This document shows positions 12,431-25,858 of a stretch of 64,000 nt of DNA, in pieces; position 1 is the first letter of the stretch; every line of letters starts with the position of its first letter. Origin of the DNA: Galbula dea. Lineage: Eukaryota > Chordata > Aves > Piciformes > Galbulidae. The stretch is from positions 4,355-68,354 of the forward strand of contig VWZX01008269.1 in assembly GCA_013399015.1 (NCBI GenBank). The letters are read 5' to 3'. Made by a program: the position numbers and the translations under genes. The notes under the pieces are model-generated. The model was not told the origin of the DNA. It did not search any database and was given only the letters and a program-made list of their open reading frames with translations.

Positions 12431-15360
12431 AATTAAGAGTTATTAGCACCTACCAACCAAGTCTTCCTAGTAAATGTCCCAAATGTATCTGAATATGCAG
12501 GGATTTAACAAAAAGTTCAATGCTAACATCTGCAAAATTCTGTTGCTGCACCTACTAGGAGGGTTAGTTGTCATTTATCTACATTTGGAGTGATAATTAT
12601 TTTGGAGAATGCTATGTGCAAAGAAGTGTACATTTCCTCTTTTTTTAAGGAGGCAATAACCAAAGCTAGTGACATCATTCTGCTCCTCAGATGGGCATAT
12701 ACATGGAATGACTTTTTATTCCAGATTTGGGTATTAACTACATGTTTAAGTGTGTGCGTGTGTGTATTTGAGTACACATAATAAAAATTCTTACAGAGTG
12801 CAGATCTTTCACTACTCATAGTGCAGATGCCTGTGATTTTAGCAGATTTGTGATTGATTTCCTCTTAGTTAAGGCAATGGGAATGAATCCCTTCAAAATG
12901 CCAGATGTACTGCATGATGCTTAGCTTAGTGAAAATATAACAGGAAAGAAAAACAGCCCCCCAAAATGTCCATTTTAAACTAAATCAAGCTATCAACTAC
13001 TTCCAGCCATCTAATAGTCTCCAGGGAGATTTCCATAATGTGATCCTTATTGCTTAATCATTTATTGTTATTAAAGCAACATTTATATCTGTTATAAGTA
13101 AATGTATAATTTACCCGTGAAAGCAAAATTAAGCCCCTGAATATATTTTACCAATTTCTGAATCTCTTATCTGAAGAAAAAAATAGAAAGCTAATGGGTA
13201 AACTGCAGTTTGTTCTTTGACAAATAGAATTAGGTGATAATACTAAGTGAATTAAGCTCTTTTAAAAGTCCTCCATTAACCATTTGAGGCTATGACCGTT
13301 CAGATTGGCCAACAGTGTTAAAGTAAACAGTCAGCATCCCACAGGGTCAGGTTTACTATCTTCACACAAGATAGCTGAGACCAAAATGATTACTGCAGAA
13401 TTATTTCATAATAGATATTTCATAAAAGATTACAACTGAAAAAAAAAAAAAGACAAATCTTTGTGAAATTGCTTCTTTCACATAATTGTTGTCTTGAAAC
13501 CAGCTGTCATTTGCCAAAGTGACCATATATGTCACGGAATGATTTCGCTTTCTCTAATAAAAGTAAAACCATATCTCCCATGAAGTCCCTTGCAAAAGGA
13601 ACAGAACCTTGAGTTTGAAGTAGGGATCTCATTAAAGGATTGTGTCGCTGGAATAAAACAAAGTAGAGATTAATATGTAATTTTTTGAACAAAGTATTTG
13701 TTGGTGACAATGATGTCTGTTATTCTTTGCTGGTTTTGTAAGGGCTTATTACAGTTTACCTGTACCTGCAATTTCAAAGTTTCAACTACCCTAGTTGGTT
13801 GATGGGTCAGTTATTTGATTAATTCCAGCTTTCTAATATCTTTTGTTCTTTTTTTTTCTTTCTGGCAGTGTAATTATTAGTTGCATTATAGATGAGTACG
13901 AATGGTTATGTCAACATATTTCAGGTTGTAATGAGGAAAATATATAGAGGTGTAATAAAGATAATGTGACTTCAGCTATACTTTGTGAGCATGTCTCTTG
14001 ATTTATGCTGTTTTTAAAACTGCAGTGATAACATTCTTGGAAGTAAACAAAGTGAGGTTTTGTTACACTCAGTGTCACTCTGAAGACATATTCCAGTTGG
14101 CCGGAGACTGTGGCTGCAGCTGTGTGTGCTTCATTACACCACTTCTAGCACCTGCAGCTTTAGGAAATAACTAAGATTTTCAGCTGACATCTTTTAGGCA
14201 TTTATTTATGCTGCAACTTAAAATGATTTAATCTGTGTGCTAGAAGGGAACATTCTTTTGTTGAAGGCAGCAACTGATGAGAAGAAAATGTACTCTAATA
14301 AATGAAAAGCAAGCATTTGTATCACCTTCCACATGAAAAAAATTGAGGTTAAACTAATGTTAATTTAACAAGCAGAAAAAGATAATTAATTTCTTGTATT
14401 TATACAACAATTCTAGTTTGTTATTCCCTTTCCATTTTTTGGGATCATTAGAAGACTCCAGCATTGTAAACTATTACATATTACAGTGTGGATTGCAAAT
14501 AAACACAAGACAATATATTAGAGATATTGGTACTACCATAATTAAAGTTCTACTTTCTTTCATCATTTGAATTCTTCTTTAAAGAAACACACTTTCCTGA
14601 CTTTTATAAATATAGCATAATGAAAGATTCCTCACTCCTTACATGAGTATATTCTCAGCTTTAAGAACATGAATAGTCCTACTGTTATCTTTATCATGCT
14701 TAAAATCAATTCAGTTCTAAAAGGTATTTGGGAAGGACGTGCCTGGAGACTTTCAAGTACTCTACTGACTTTGTACTTACAATGAAATGAGATTCGACAT
14801 GGAATTGAGCTCTGCTATATTAAATATTTCATAAATATTGTAGTAATTTCAGCAAGCATTCTAATTCACTTTAGTTCCCTAGACTTTAACACAATACATG
14901 GTCTTAAAACACACTGGCAGAATTGCTTTGCTGTGGATTACTGCAGCACAGAGATGAACTAATTGCCCTCTATAGATTTATCCTTCTCAAGGATTCCCCT
15001 GGCTACAGGTGTTTCATATCAAGTCTACTATTACCTGGAAAAGTATGACAAAGTTATTCTAACGAAGAAAATGATGTAACATCTGACCATTAGAAGAGAT
15101 ATTTCTGTTATGCTGTCTTCAGCTGTAGAGTGTTAATGTACTCTTTTGGACAAGTTTAATTCTTCTTTCTTAAGTGGAAAAATTTTCCCTACCAAACTTC
15201 ATCTGCTGAATTTTATGTAAAAAACAATTGATGTTATAAACATGAGAGACACTTTATGTGTTGACTTAGGAGAAGATGTATGCCAAAGATTAAAGGAATG
15301 TGCAAAAACTCCATACACTTAGAAGACAAATGACAACCTCCAATAATTAAAAAATTGTAT

Positions 15361-15389
15361 AAATTAATTAATTTAATTAATTTTAATTA
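15361..15389. repeat. TTAA-rich low-complexity tract
   Basis: Repeated AATTAATTAATTTAATTAA-type sequence that is largely self-complementary. Simple sequence. Confidence 0.7.
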
Positions 15390-16338
15390 CCTAGTGGGAC
15401 AAAAACCAATGTGTGACTATCTTGATCCCCTTTTGACATCAACCCTTCTTGAAACAGACCTTTGTACTAGCTGACCTTCAGAAATCCTTTCCAATTAACA
15501 TTTCTAGGACACTGTTAGCATAAGATCTTTATATATAGTTGTATAAAATATCAAAATATAAAACAATTCTAGGTTAAAACTGAAGACAAATACAATAAAA
15601 GTGTAGAAATGTCTCTTCAAAACCTTGATGTCTTTTCCTGATTCCCCATGTGTATTAACAGGTTTATTTACCAGGTGTATACACATTCCCAAAAGAAAGT
15701 TATTCCAGGAAGTAATAATATATTGTGATGCCTTTGTGATACTACGTATCTTCTGTGTACTTAGAATGAAGAAGAGCTGTGGTATCTCAGATACTGCCTT
15801 GGAAAGGCCTTAGTTAATCTTTAACTCTTTTTCGTAAACAACTATAAGTCATCAGAATTATTATTGTGACCTGATTTTGGAGGATAAGTTTCCTGGAAGG
15901 CATGCAGGTGTGTGATATTGGTCTCTGCTACATGAACTGAGCTGTATGAAAATGAAAGTATTATATAACATTCGTCCAGATCACATGGTGTGTTAATTAC
16001 TAGCTTATGTGAGTTTCAAGCAGTCTGAGGGTTGGAATCAATATTCTGAAAAGCACATAAACAGTGAGGAAGGAGATGCATGTATTTCTTACATTATTTA
16101 ATTTGTTGTTGAAGATATTAAAAATGAAGGAATGTTTGCACTAAGCATATTATAAAAATAAATAAGAATAAATGCAGTAAGAAGTTCTGCATTAGAATGA
16201 GAAATATGAATTCTGAAAATGATGCAGTAATTTTTGTAGCAGCTCAGAAGCTCAAAAAATTATTTTGTAAAGCCTGGCTATAGATTTTGCTAAGTGGTAG
16301 ACTGAATATTTACTGAAGGAATTTATTGAGCCCTTTAA

Positions 16339-16373
16339 ATTTATACATTTACTCATATAGTAAATGTATAAAT
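16339..16373. other. Perfect 14-bp inverted repeat (hairpin)
   Basis: Arm ATTTATACATTTAC (16339-16352), a 7-nt spacer TCATATA (16353-16359), then the exact reverse complement (16360-16373). The pairing does not extend beyond 14 bp, which is too short for a typical microRNA precursor. No flanking target duplication was seen. It could form a cruciform or an RNA stem, and may be a chance product of AT-rich sequence. Confidence 0.6.
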
Positions 16374-16961
16374 ACTTTCTTAACATCCAGTCTTCTAGAT
16401 AAGTTGTTTTCAAATAATTATAAATTCTTTAAAGTTAATTTGGAAACAATGATGACTCTGCTATCTATTCTGTTTAAACTTTTGCCTGTAATGTCATTAT
16501 TTTAAAAGGAAAGATTATTTTGTTTGAGCATGCAATGTTTTCCTCCCATTATCCTTAAAATAGTCATATCATGCTGGATGAAACTTCTTAAAGCCATTGT
16601 CTATATCTCTTCTAGGATAAGCACCCAGGTACAGTATCTCCGAATTCAGTGACAGTATCACAGGTCTTGTGATATCTGTTGTTTGTGTCACAACTTTTCC
16701 TCTACAAAAAAAATGCCATAGAAACCCTTAGCACCACCCCCCGTCATCCTCTTTTTAATCACTCCTTTTCTTTCTTGCTTTAAAATACATAATGTATCTC
16801 TAATGGCTGAGCAGATTCAACAACCTATAACTTAAATGCTTCAAAACTAGAAGTCAAACAAACCCAAACATTTTAAATTATGTATCTATACTTAATCATA
16901 AGATATTTTGTAAATTGACTCACCATCTATGATTGGTACACCCCAAATACTGTACTATGAA

Positions 16962-17043
16962 GGTTGAAATCCTGCTGTGGCAGAGGGGTTGGACTAGATG
17001 ATCTTTCAAGGTCCCTTCCAACTCTAGACATTCTGTGATTCTG
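16962..17043 (+). repeat. CR1 LINE, 3' UTR end only
   Basis: The last ~80 bp of a CR1 element in the plus orientation: GCTGTGGCAGAGGGGTTGG, then ACTAGATGATCTTTCAAGG, TCCCTTCCAACTC, and the tail ATTCTGTGATTCTG. Extreme 5' truncation is normal for this family. The TGGCAGAGGGGTTGG part resembles the older CR1 type rather than the type at 35 kb. Confidence 0.88.
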
Positions 17044-17962
17044 GGAAGTTAAACACTGGGGCCTGAGCACTGGAGAAGCCAGTGTGACAATCTGAACAAT
17101 CCACGAGAGATGGATTCTGGACCTCTAACATTTTTCAAATAATCTTTCAAAGAAGCACCGATTGTGACCATGTGTTGAAAAGAAGCCCTCATAGAGGCCC
17201 AATGACATAGTTGTTTTCTATTTGGTCAGTTAAAAGAAATGAAAACCTCGGAATTTGATTAGGAACAAATTTTAGATGTTTTAAGTTGTGGCAGAAGTGT
17301 CTCCCTGTCAGGCCACTACACTGAATGTCTTGGAAAATTAATCTACTATACGGAAGTCATCATTTTTCAATATGTTTTCACATTTCCTTACACTAGTATA
17401 GAGCAAATATCTCTTTACCCAAGTTGAATGAAGAAAATAAGAACCTGTAGATATTCCCTCAAAGACAATACAACTTTAAAAACTTGAAAAGAGACTGTCA
17501 GTGTAATGCAGTTCATGCGTAGAGTCCTTAAATAGATTTTTATCTTCCTTTTTTTAAGCCATAGTCCAATGAGAAAGAAAAAACAGCCTCAACCATTTTA
17601 GCAAGCTTACCTTGAAATTTAGCTTTCTAATTAGTATTTATAAGTCCATTTTATTTGCTAACATTTAAAAGATAATAACAAGGAGGAAAAGAAACATCGA
17701 ATGATCACTACAGACTGTGATTACCTTTTGAAATGTGGAAACGTTCTATCAAATACTTAGATGTTTAACTGCATAGGGGTTAAAGACAGGAATTACAGAC
17801 ATACTGCTGAAACGCATCTATGGGTTATAACAGATCAAAAGCTGAAAATTATAACCAAAATTAGTTTACTGCAGAGATTGTATACATGCAAGGCAAACGT
17901 CGTAATGAAATGCATAAACATTGTATGCGTTGTTTAAGTTACATATGAAGTATTCACATTCT
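17044..17962. other. Unique sequence between two CR1 remnants
   Basis: I see nothing assignable here. It could contain decayed CR1 sequence joining the two flanking plus-strand pieces. However, the 3' end lies upstream of the ORF2 piece, so the two pieces are separate insertions. Confidence 0.45.
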
Positions 17963-18215
17963 GTTTGGCTTTGGTTAGGTCTCAGATGCAATGCTATGAC
18001 CAGTTTTGGGCTTTGTGCTTCAAGAAGGATACAAACCAGCTGGATCAGTTCCAAAAGAAAATAACAGGAATGGTTACAGGTCTAGAAAACATAACCTCTG
18101 AAGAAAAAATGAAGGAATTAGGCATGTTTAGTCTAGAGCTGAGGAGACTGAAGGGAGCTATAGTAGCAGACTACAGAGAGGTAAAAATAGGAGATGGCAA
18201 TAAACAACTTTCCCT
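17963..18215 (+). repeat. Old CR1 ORF2 C-terminal fragment
   Basis: A plus-strand frame from 17965 keeps the layout of the CR1 ORF2 C-terminal segment: ALVRSQ (VRPHLEY region), QFWALCFKKD, LDQFQKKITGMVTGLEN, EKMKELGMFSLELRRLKG and YREVK. Each block lines up in order and spacing with the intact copy at 35.3-35.6 kb (VRPHLEY, QFWAPQFRKD, LERVQRRATKLVRGLEN, ERLRELGLFSLEKRRLRG). Many replacements mark it as old. Both the upstream RT and the downstream 3' UTR are missing or unrecognisable. The open frame to 18252 is incidental. Confidence 0.8.
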
Positions 18216-20987
18216 GGCCAGCATGAATTGCAACAATGTAAAACAGAATTAAGTGAAGCTAAGTCTAAACATTAGTAAAAATTGTCCAGCAGCAAAGCCA
18301 ATTAAGATGTGTAATAAGCTGTGAAAGGGCAGTCTTAAGCAATGCTGGTAGGTAGGATTTTGCTTTTTTTCACTGAAGTAGAATGGCTTTTCATGGTGCT
18401 CCACATTTTCAAAGCATTGTATAATGGTCAAGCCTGAAACTGCCCCAGTGCAAAAACATGACAGTTGAAGATTCTCACTTCCTTTGCCGTCAAGGATTTA
18501 CTTTTTTTCCTGTTATAAACGATTTTTGAAGACTGAATACTTTGAAATAGAAAGGAAGCCTGATTTCACATCAGATGTGCTCTGAAGATTTAAAGTGCTG
18601 TATATGTGTGTATTCTTATTTATAGTTTATCTTGGATGTTTGCTTCAAACCCTCTCTGCCTTTTCCCTCACCGTTGCTTCACTTCAGCTTCACTTTAGCT
18701 GCCACCCATATATACTTTTATCTTATCTCTCTTCCACTGTTTCCACTACCAGCTTTGTCCGTCTCCTCATCTTCCAACGTCTCCAGCCAACAAAGAAAAA
18801 GCAAAGAAAGAAGGAACTAATATGACAGCTGCAAAACATTAATGAACTTTCCATCTTTTCTATTATTTCTCTTGCCTCTTAAACCTTTGTTTGTCTTATC
18901 TATTTATAAACTGTTTAGGGTGAAGACTATACTTTATTGGCAATGTTGGTGTCATAGCCCCTCATTTCTCAATGCCTAAGCTTTTCTGTAACACTGGCTG
19001 TGGCAGTACTGATGCTTTCAGTGACACGAAAAAGAAAGTTGTATATTAATTGACTAAAGATCTTGCTTTATGTAATAGAGAAACAGGAGATAAATGATCC
19101 CTGAACTCACTGCTAAATTATGCTTTGTTCTTTACTTTTTGTTAGTGGGACTGACTGTCTACTTCAGCAGGCTTTGCAACAGGATTGGTAAGACCTTAAT
19201 AAAGACATGGTTATGTCCAGAGACTTAATGAAATGCTGTTTCAACAAATTTCCTGCATTCAATTCACACCTCATGAATAATCATTATTATGACGTTCAAG
19301 CTGTCACCTTGACATTATACTAGTCTGCTGAAGATGTTACTGACACTCTGAGAGAGTGTATGGAAAAGAAAGTAAGAATCCTTGCAAATGGAGATTCCAA
19401 CTCCTGTTTCCATGCTTACCTTAAGTCATCTACTGCAATCCTAAGTGTCAGTATAAAGGTTTAGTGTAGTCTGTGTATCTGTGATGTTTGGGGTTAAAAA
19501 TATGGAAGTTACTCCAGGAAGTTTACAGGAATTTGGAAAAAGATTTACTTCTTTGACTAGAGCTGGCAAAGTTAGAACCCAGCTATTACTGGGTGCTGAA
19601 AAGATGCCCACTAAAAGAGGAATTCTTCCTGTCTCCACATTCTTGTAATTTTTTAGTTTGCTAACATATTGCTCAAGATATGGTTGCTTACTGCAGTCAT
19701 AATCTGGACTGATTATAGAAATGCATGGTTTGTACAATTAAGGCCATTGTGTGGCTTCAAGTCATAGCCTGTTTGTTTACACAAGAATAAGCACTGTATA
19801 TATTCCATTCAGTACACTTATTTGTGAAAGTCTTGGTGGTTTAGCCTTGTAATCCCAAAGGAGAAATAAGGATGTAAGGATTGTCTATATCCCTAGATCT
19901 CATTATAAACACAGCAAATCTCAATTGAATCTCTTTTTTACTTATGTTTTGGTTACAGAATATTTCCAGATCTTTCAAGTACCTCTTACCATAAATGAGT
20001 GCATGTATAAGGCTTGTAAATTCTAGTTTTCTGTACATGAATGTCCTGTTCCCAATATGAAAAAGACAAGAATGTTTTTTCCTGTGTTTAAAAGGTCTGC
20101 CTTTATAAGCCTCAGTACATGCATAATGAAGAATGAGGAAGAAGGAAAAGAATATGTCAAGAAAGAGAAGAACAGAAAAAAGGTGATTTCAATAAAATAA
20201 ATTGAGAGCAATGAATGTTGATATTGTGAGATTGAAAAAAGTCCTTTTATAAAGATTTTAAGTTTATTTCCATTATTTTTGGTACAATTTATGTCCCAAA
20301 TATAAGTGTATCATGTCTTTAGTTGTTTTGAATTTATTAACCAAAACATTGATATTTATTGCAATTACACTTTGATTTTTATTTGTTGTTTTGATTAGAA
20401 GCAATTTGAAGCCACTGATTATGGTATCAAGATTCTGTGTACTCTGTAGAATAAAATTGTAAACAAAGAAACAGCTAAAGAAACACGAGAACTGTTCATA
20501 GTATTTGTCCACATGATACATAGTCATTTAAAAAAGTTAGAGTTTTAATTATATTAATGTCTTTTGTAAGCATCAAGGCTGAGGACAGGTGTAAGTCCAT
20601 GGACAGAAACAATGAGCTGCTTTTAAAGAGGTTAAGGACAGAGACTGCCGTCTATGAAGGGCAACACGAAAGCAAGAAGTAGCTGTTTCAATAAAGATAG
20701 AATAAATGGATAATGATGTAAGTGGAAGTAGAAGCTGGCATCCTGGCAGTGACTGAAGTTCTCTAGACTGCTTAAATGATCTTGGCTATCAAGTAGTTTG
20801 AAATATATACTGTAATTATCCTCTGTATATCGTCACAGGACAATTCCATTGAGAATTATAAAGAGAATGGGCAGCTTTTCCAACCTATTAGGTTATAAAA
20901 CATGTCAGTTAAAATTCTGCAGTTTCTGGGTAAGTACTCTATTAGGAAACATTATAAAGGACTGGCTTAATACATCTGCCCCTGTTT

Positions 20988-21013
20988 GAGAAAGAGAAAG
21001 AGAAAGAGAAAGG
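20988..21013. repeat. (AAAGAG)n hexanucleotide repeat
   Basis: About four units of AAAGAG in a purine-only stretch. Confidence 0.8.
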
Positions 21014-21850
21014 AAATAAACACTTGTAACTTTCTTCAGAAGAGGAAACTTGGATCATGAGTGGTGAATATGCTAAGTGTTTCCTATTAGTTCCTTATAG
21101 AGATAACCAAAAGAGGTAAAAGTTTAACTAAAGTGTTCTTGGAAGGCATTGAGGTGTGCCCAACCAGCACCAACAGCAGGGAAGATGGAAACAGAAAACT
21201 AAAGGAGTGAAAGACATGGATAAGAAGAAAGTAGATTGAGAAAGACAAAGCATACTTTGAAAACAGGCTCTTAATAATTGCCTCAAAAATATTTGTCCAG
21301 AAATTCAACACAGCTTTTTTTCTTTCCCATTTTGAAATGTGGTTCTGTATACAAATACAGTGTGTGTGTAATTTTACTTTGCAGTTACAGAGACCAGTCT
21401 AACATTTTATATTACTAAAATGTTAATGAATGGAAAGTTGGTAAGGGATTTCTCTAACAACTCATGTCATAGTTCAACATATTCAGTGATTTTATGCATT
21501 GCTACACTTTTTTTTAAGAATGTGCTCTGAAAATAGTTCCTAGAATGACTCACCCTCTCCAATCCATCTGCAAAAAAACACCTTTAGCCAGCAGACTGGT
21601 AACAATATTTGCAATATTCACAGACTTTTGAATTGCATAGAAATTCTTCAGAGGCACATGGTTGTACTAGCACTATGGCAGACTCAGTAAACTCTTTCTG
21701 CTGACGTTTTCATATTGTTCATTTAGAATGAACATGCTTTTACAATGTAAATATCCTCCAGCTGTTTGCAGAGGCTTGAGCTGACACTTCCATGTCATTC
21801 TAACTCTAAATCAAGGTAAAGTTGGGGGGGTTAATTTCTTTTTAGTTTTA

Positions 21851-21920
21851 TCTCTTTTCTTTCCTTCTCTTCCTCTCTCCTAATCCCTCTCCTTACCCCC
21901 CTATCCCTTTATTTCTTTAT
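21851..21920. repeat. Polypyrimidine tract
   Basis: About 70 bases that are almost only C and T on the plus strand (TCTCTTTTCTTTCC and similar). Such tracts can form triplex DNA. There is no splice acceptor with a following open exon that I trust. Confidence 0.65.
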
Positions 21921-23010
21921 TCATTTTGACTAAGTGTTTAAGTAAGTGGCAGAAATTTGCTAAACATCACATAGTCTATTGCAAACAATGTTCAGAGGAC
22001 TTTTGAAGTATTTACATGCTGTCTTTTATATACTCTTTAATGTTTTGACTAAATGTACTCACTTGGTTTGATACGAAAGAATACATACAAAGATCAAATA
22101 GCTTTTTATTTCAAGTAAATTGTTTTTGTAACTAATGCTGCTAATGCAGAAATTCAGGAAAAATATTATTTTCTGAGGTTTTCTATAAGCCTATCTTCCT
22201 GCAGCATACACATTTCTTCCCCACACCTTAGGCAAATACTTATATTCCACTGTAGTACATATTTGGTGTTGTTGATGCTAACCTTTGTTTTTTTCTTGTA
22301 AAATATCAGTGCAACATATCTTAACAGTGTCTTATGCTATCTTGTAAATGTTGTGAATTAAGAATGTTATTCTGTTCTCTGGAGGAAATATCTTCAGAAT
22401 TTTTTTTCCTTCTCCATTTGCCTGTCTCAGTGGCTTAAGTATAGAAGAAAGACCAAGTTGTCTTTGCTTTCTTGCAAATTTGAATTGCTTGGGTGTAAGG
22501 AGTTCATGCTGTTTTTCCTAAACACTTTCACAGTAGCTGCAAACATTTGCAGGAGGCATGCTATGTTCTTTCTCTAACTGTGGCATTTAACACAAATCTG
22601 ATTGGGTTTCAGCCCTTAGGTTAGACATTAAATACCCATCAGTACAACTTCAGTCTTCAGATAATATATAAATAAGTAATCAAAATTTGTAAGCAACGCC
22701 ATAGAACATGACATAAAAATAGGATGAATTGCCAGGACAAATGGTTACATACCAGTTTGTTTTCATTATTAATAGACACTGTAAATATAAAAGAAGAAGA
22801 GAATGTCTTGACTTGAATAATTAGTGGCATAATATCACATGATGTTCTTGGAGGTAGGTTAGAGAAATATGTTACCACTATGTGATGCAAAACTAGCTGA
22901 AAGTTGAAGTGGTTCTCCATGGTTCATTGTTAAACTGGAGGATGTATAGATTTGAGTCTTCACAGTTCTGTTTTAGGTGTTTCTCAGTGCTAATATAATA
23001 GAGGATAGTT

Positions 23011-23081
23011 TAAAACAAACAAACAAATGAAACACAAAAAAACAAACCAAAACAAACCACTAAAAAAACCACAAAAACCCC
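23011..23081. repeat. CAAA-rich low-complexity tract
   Basis: Degenerate (CAAA)n and A-run sequence over about 70 bases. There is no retroposon body beside it. Confidence 0.75.
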
Positions 23082-25513
23082 AGAAGATGAGGTTACAAAC
23101 ATAGCAGGGAGCCCAATTATCATTCCAAAAAGGAGTTAAAAGTTGAGAAAATATTTTCTTGAAGTATGCTGTTTATCAAGAAAAAAAGAGTGTCCATATT
23201 TAGAAATGAACAGACACAAAGACAAGAGGTTTTGAAAAGATCTGCAGGATTGTGTGGAACTCAAGATAAAGTTGTGTAAAAGGATCTTACAAAGAGTAAA
23301 AGATATGTTTACATGTCATATATGTTACATACATAGCAGGTAAGAAGAAAAATAATTGGTTTAAAACACAGCAAGGAAGACATAACAAGAAAAAATTCAA
23401 ACAAGAAGGGCAGGGAAATACTGAAATAGATTGCCTGCAGTGACTGCAGAATTTTCACTACCTGGAGATTACATTAAGATAGCTGAAACCACTCGCTGGC
23501 ATGACATTTCTTGGTGTGTCTGGTGATTCTGGGAAATAAAATATACAAGGATGGCAATTAATAAAATAAAATTAATTAACAAAATTAATAAAAGTATTAA
23601 ATCAATACTATGTTGTATTCAGCTTGCAAGATCAGAAACTTTTTTTGTTGTTGCTGTTAATGCTTGGAAGAAAGAAATAAAAGCCCATGTTCAATTTCTG
23701 ACAGGCTCAGTTTCTCAGTTTCCATTATATAAGTACTGCTGAGGCCCCAAATCTTTGTGCCAGTTTTGTGGAGCCCAATCTGACAGCTCATCTATGAGAG
23801 TTAATGTTCAGTTCCAACCCCGAGTTAACTTATTGCTTAGTCTCCTTTCTGAGACTGTAAACAAGGCTATCAATGGATACCAAATGTTACTGTGGTTTTG
23901 GTAAACTAGATTTTGATTAAGACCAGGGCTTCATTTAATGTAGGCTGAAAAATAGTTAGAAGACAGTAACACATTTTAGTCACCACCACCACAAGCCAGA
24001 ACCATAACTAGGAATATTCCAAATACTTTTGTAAGGCCTTTTCCCCTATTTTACTTAATTTTTTTTTTCCTATTGTTTTTAGTTCTTTTAATTGCACTCC
24101 ATAAAATTACTGTTGTGTTATATTAAATTTAACTACTGTCAAATTGCTGAGAAATAGAGGAAGGCTATCCCAATTTACAGGTTACAGACTGCAGACAGGT
24201 TGAAGGCTACACTTATGTGTAGGCATTTAAATTTAATGGGATATTGATGTCTGACATCTCCTTTAGAACAGCAATATTTTTTGTTGTTTTGTTTTGGTAT
24301 TTTTGTGGTAATTCTAGAAAAAATCTTTAAATTTATATAAAGAAACTGTTAACAAATTCTGTGGCTAAAAGAATGATAGTTCCAAGCTTATTGCTACTAT
24401 TTAAAAACATATATCACAGAAATCAAATGTGTTGCTTATAGCTGCCAATATTTTTTTGGTCTGTATCTCCAGCGACAACCCAGCACTTGAATGACACAAG
24501 AAACTAGTCACATCATGCTTCAATATATTTTACAGTAGGAAATGCAGCACATATTGGCATGCATATTGTAAGTGAAACAAGGTATTCTAGGAAAAAGAAT
24601 ATTAAATTAATATTCTAAGCTTGACCTGTGAGGGCTTACAAGAAATGTCACTTGGCAAGCATTCTCCTAAGGGCTTGATTTCTGTCACAATTTATCACTG
24701 GTAGAACGTGCAGTTTCATGCAGCAGTGGAGACTAGTTCCTATTCAGAAGTGCATTATTCCATCTATGGTAATGATGAAATCAGATATTCTACTTCCCTC
24801 TTTTCCAAGGGCAAAGGCTGTTAAATTTCTCATACCTGGTGATGTCACAGGACATGTATGATTGTACAGAATAAATTTTCTAGCAATCAGAAAATGAATT
24901 GTTTCTTCCTTGCTAGCTGGAATGTTAAAGGTTACCCCTTGGTTATTTTTTTTTTAATCAATTAAACTTGGAAGAGATGGTAAATCTAACACTTAAATGT
25001 ATACAGAATTCTTATAACATAATGTACTAACTTTGAAGAATAAATTATTTTAAGAATTATTTTAAGTTGTGTGAGGTCATATTTTTTACTCTATACACAG
25101 TGGCTGACCTTCAAGAGAGAAAAGGTAAAATAATACAGCCTTTGCAGCCTCCAGAAATCAGGCCAGGAATTTGCTGAGCTACAGCCTGGAAATGTTCTTG
25201 GTAGCCCTCAGAGAACCTGTACTCAAGGAATTTCTGTAATTAGTCTATAGAGCTGCTTTTGCTTCTGGCTTCTGCAGCAGCTTTTGGTAATGAGTTCCAC
25301 TAATTAACTGTGTATTAAATCAGATCTTGTGCAGTGTAAGAGGTAAGTACACTGTCTCCAGGACTTGTACAGCTCTGAAGCTGAATTCTGGGAGATTTCG
25401 TGATTAGCTTGATTAGCTATCAATGTAGCATTGCTCAGAGCCAGAATCTGCAAGATTTTTGGGCTTTCATTGTTCAACAGACCACAGATTCATTGTCTGG
25501 ATTTGGGCCCTAA

Positions 25514-25858
25514 GAATCGTAGAATGGTTAGAGTTGGAAGGGACCTTTAGAGGTCATCTAGTCCAAGCCTCCAGCAGGGACACCTACAACTGAGGCTACT
25601 CTGCTCCCAGTCCAGCCTGACCTGGTATGTTTCCAGGGATGGGTCATCCATCACCTCTCTTGGCAACATGTTTGAATGCCTTACCACCCTCATTGTGAAA
25701 TTTTTTCTCCTTATATCCATTCTAAATCTTCCCTCTTTTAGTTTAAAGTCATTACCCCTTGTCTTAATGCAACAGTCCTTGCTAAAAAGACTGTCTCCAT
25801 CTTTCTTACAGGCTCTTTTAAGCACTGATAGGTTGCTATAAGGTCTTCCTTAGGTATC
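25514..25858 (-). repeat. CR1 LINE 3' fragment, 5'-truncated
   Basis: On the minus strand, a frame at 25547-25825 still shows the CR1 ORF2 terminus: LKRACKKDGDSLFSKDC, then LKEGRFRMDIRRKNF, TMRVVRHSNMLPREV and PSLETYQV. It is followed by the 3' UTR and an AGAATCGTAGAAT-type end at 25514. Compared with the copy at 35 kb, the C-terminal segment has the longer CKKDGDSLFSKD form, so it is a different and older subfamily. The reading frame is largely open, but without the RT it cannot function. Confidence 0.92.

Larger units (their letters stand above)
11010..16961. other. Unique sequence without a supported gene
   Basis: No recognisable exon or RNA gene. The long open frame at 11113-11478 (121 codons) has no domain motif and reads through AT-rich sequence. 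A more GC-rich patch at 12047-12330 and a perfect hairpin at 16339-16373 are listed separately. A TTAA-rich tract occurs at 15361-15389, and a run of A at 13439-13452. Confidence 0.5.
18216..25513. other. Long AT-rich tract without genes
   Basis: About 7.3 kb with no exon, RNA gene or interspersed repeat that I can name. Simple repeats at 20988-21013, 21851-21920 and 23011-23081 are listed separately. A purine-rich stretch lies at about 20128-20180. All open frames are under 100 codons and motif-free. Confidence 0.55.

Noticed and set aside
16339..16373. microRNA precursor
   Set aside because: The stem is only 14 bp and pairing does not extend into the flanks, so it is too short for Drosha/Dicer processing.
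21851..21960. Polypyrimidine tract as a splice acceptor
   Set aside because: No AG followed by an open exon with a matching donor was found downstream.
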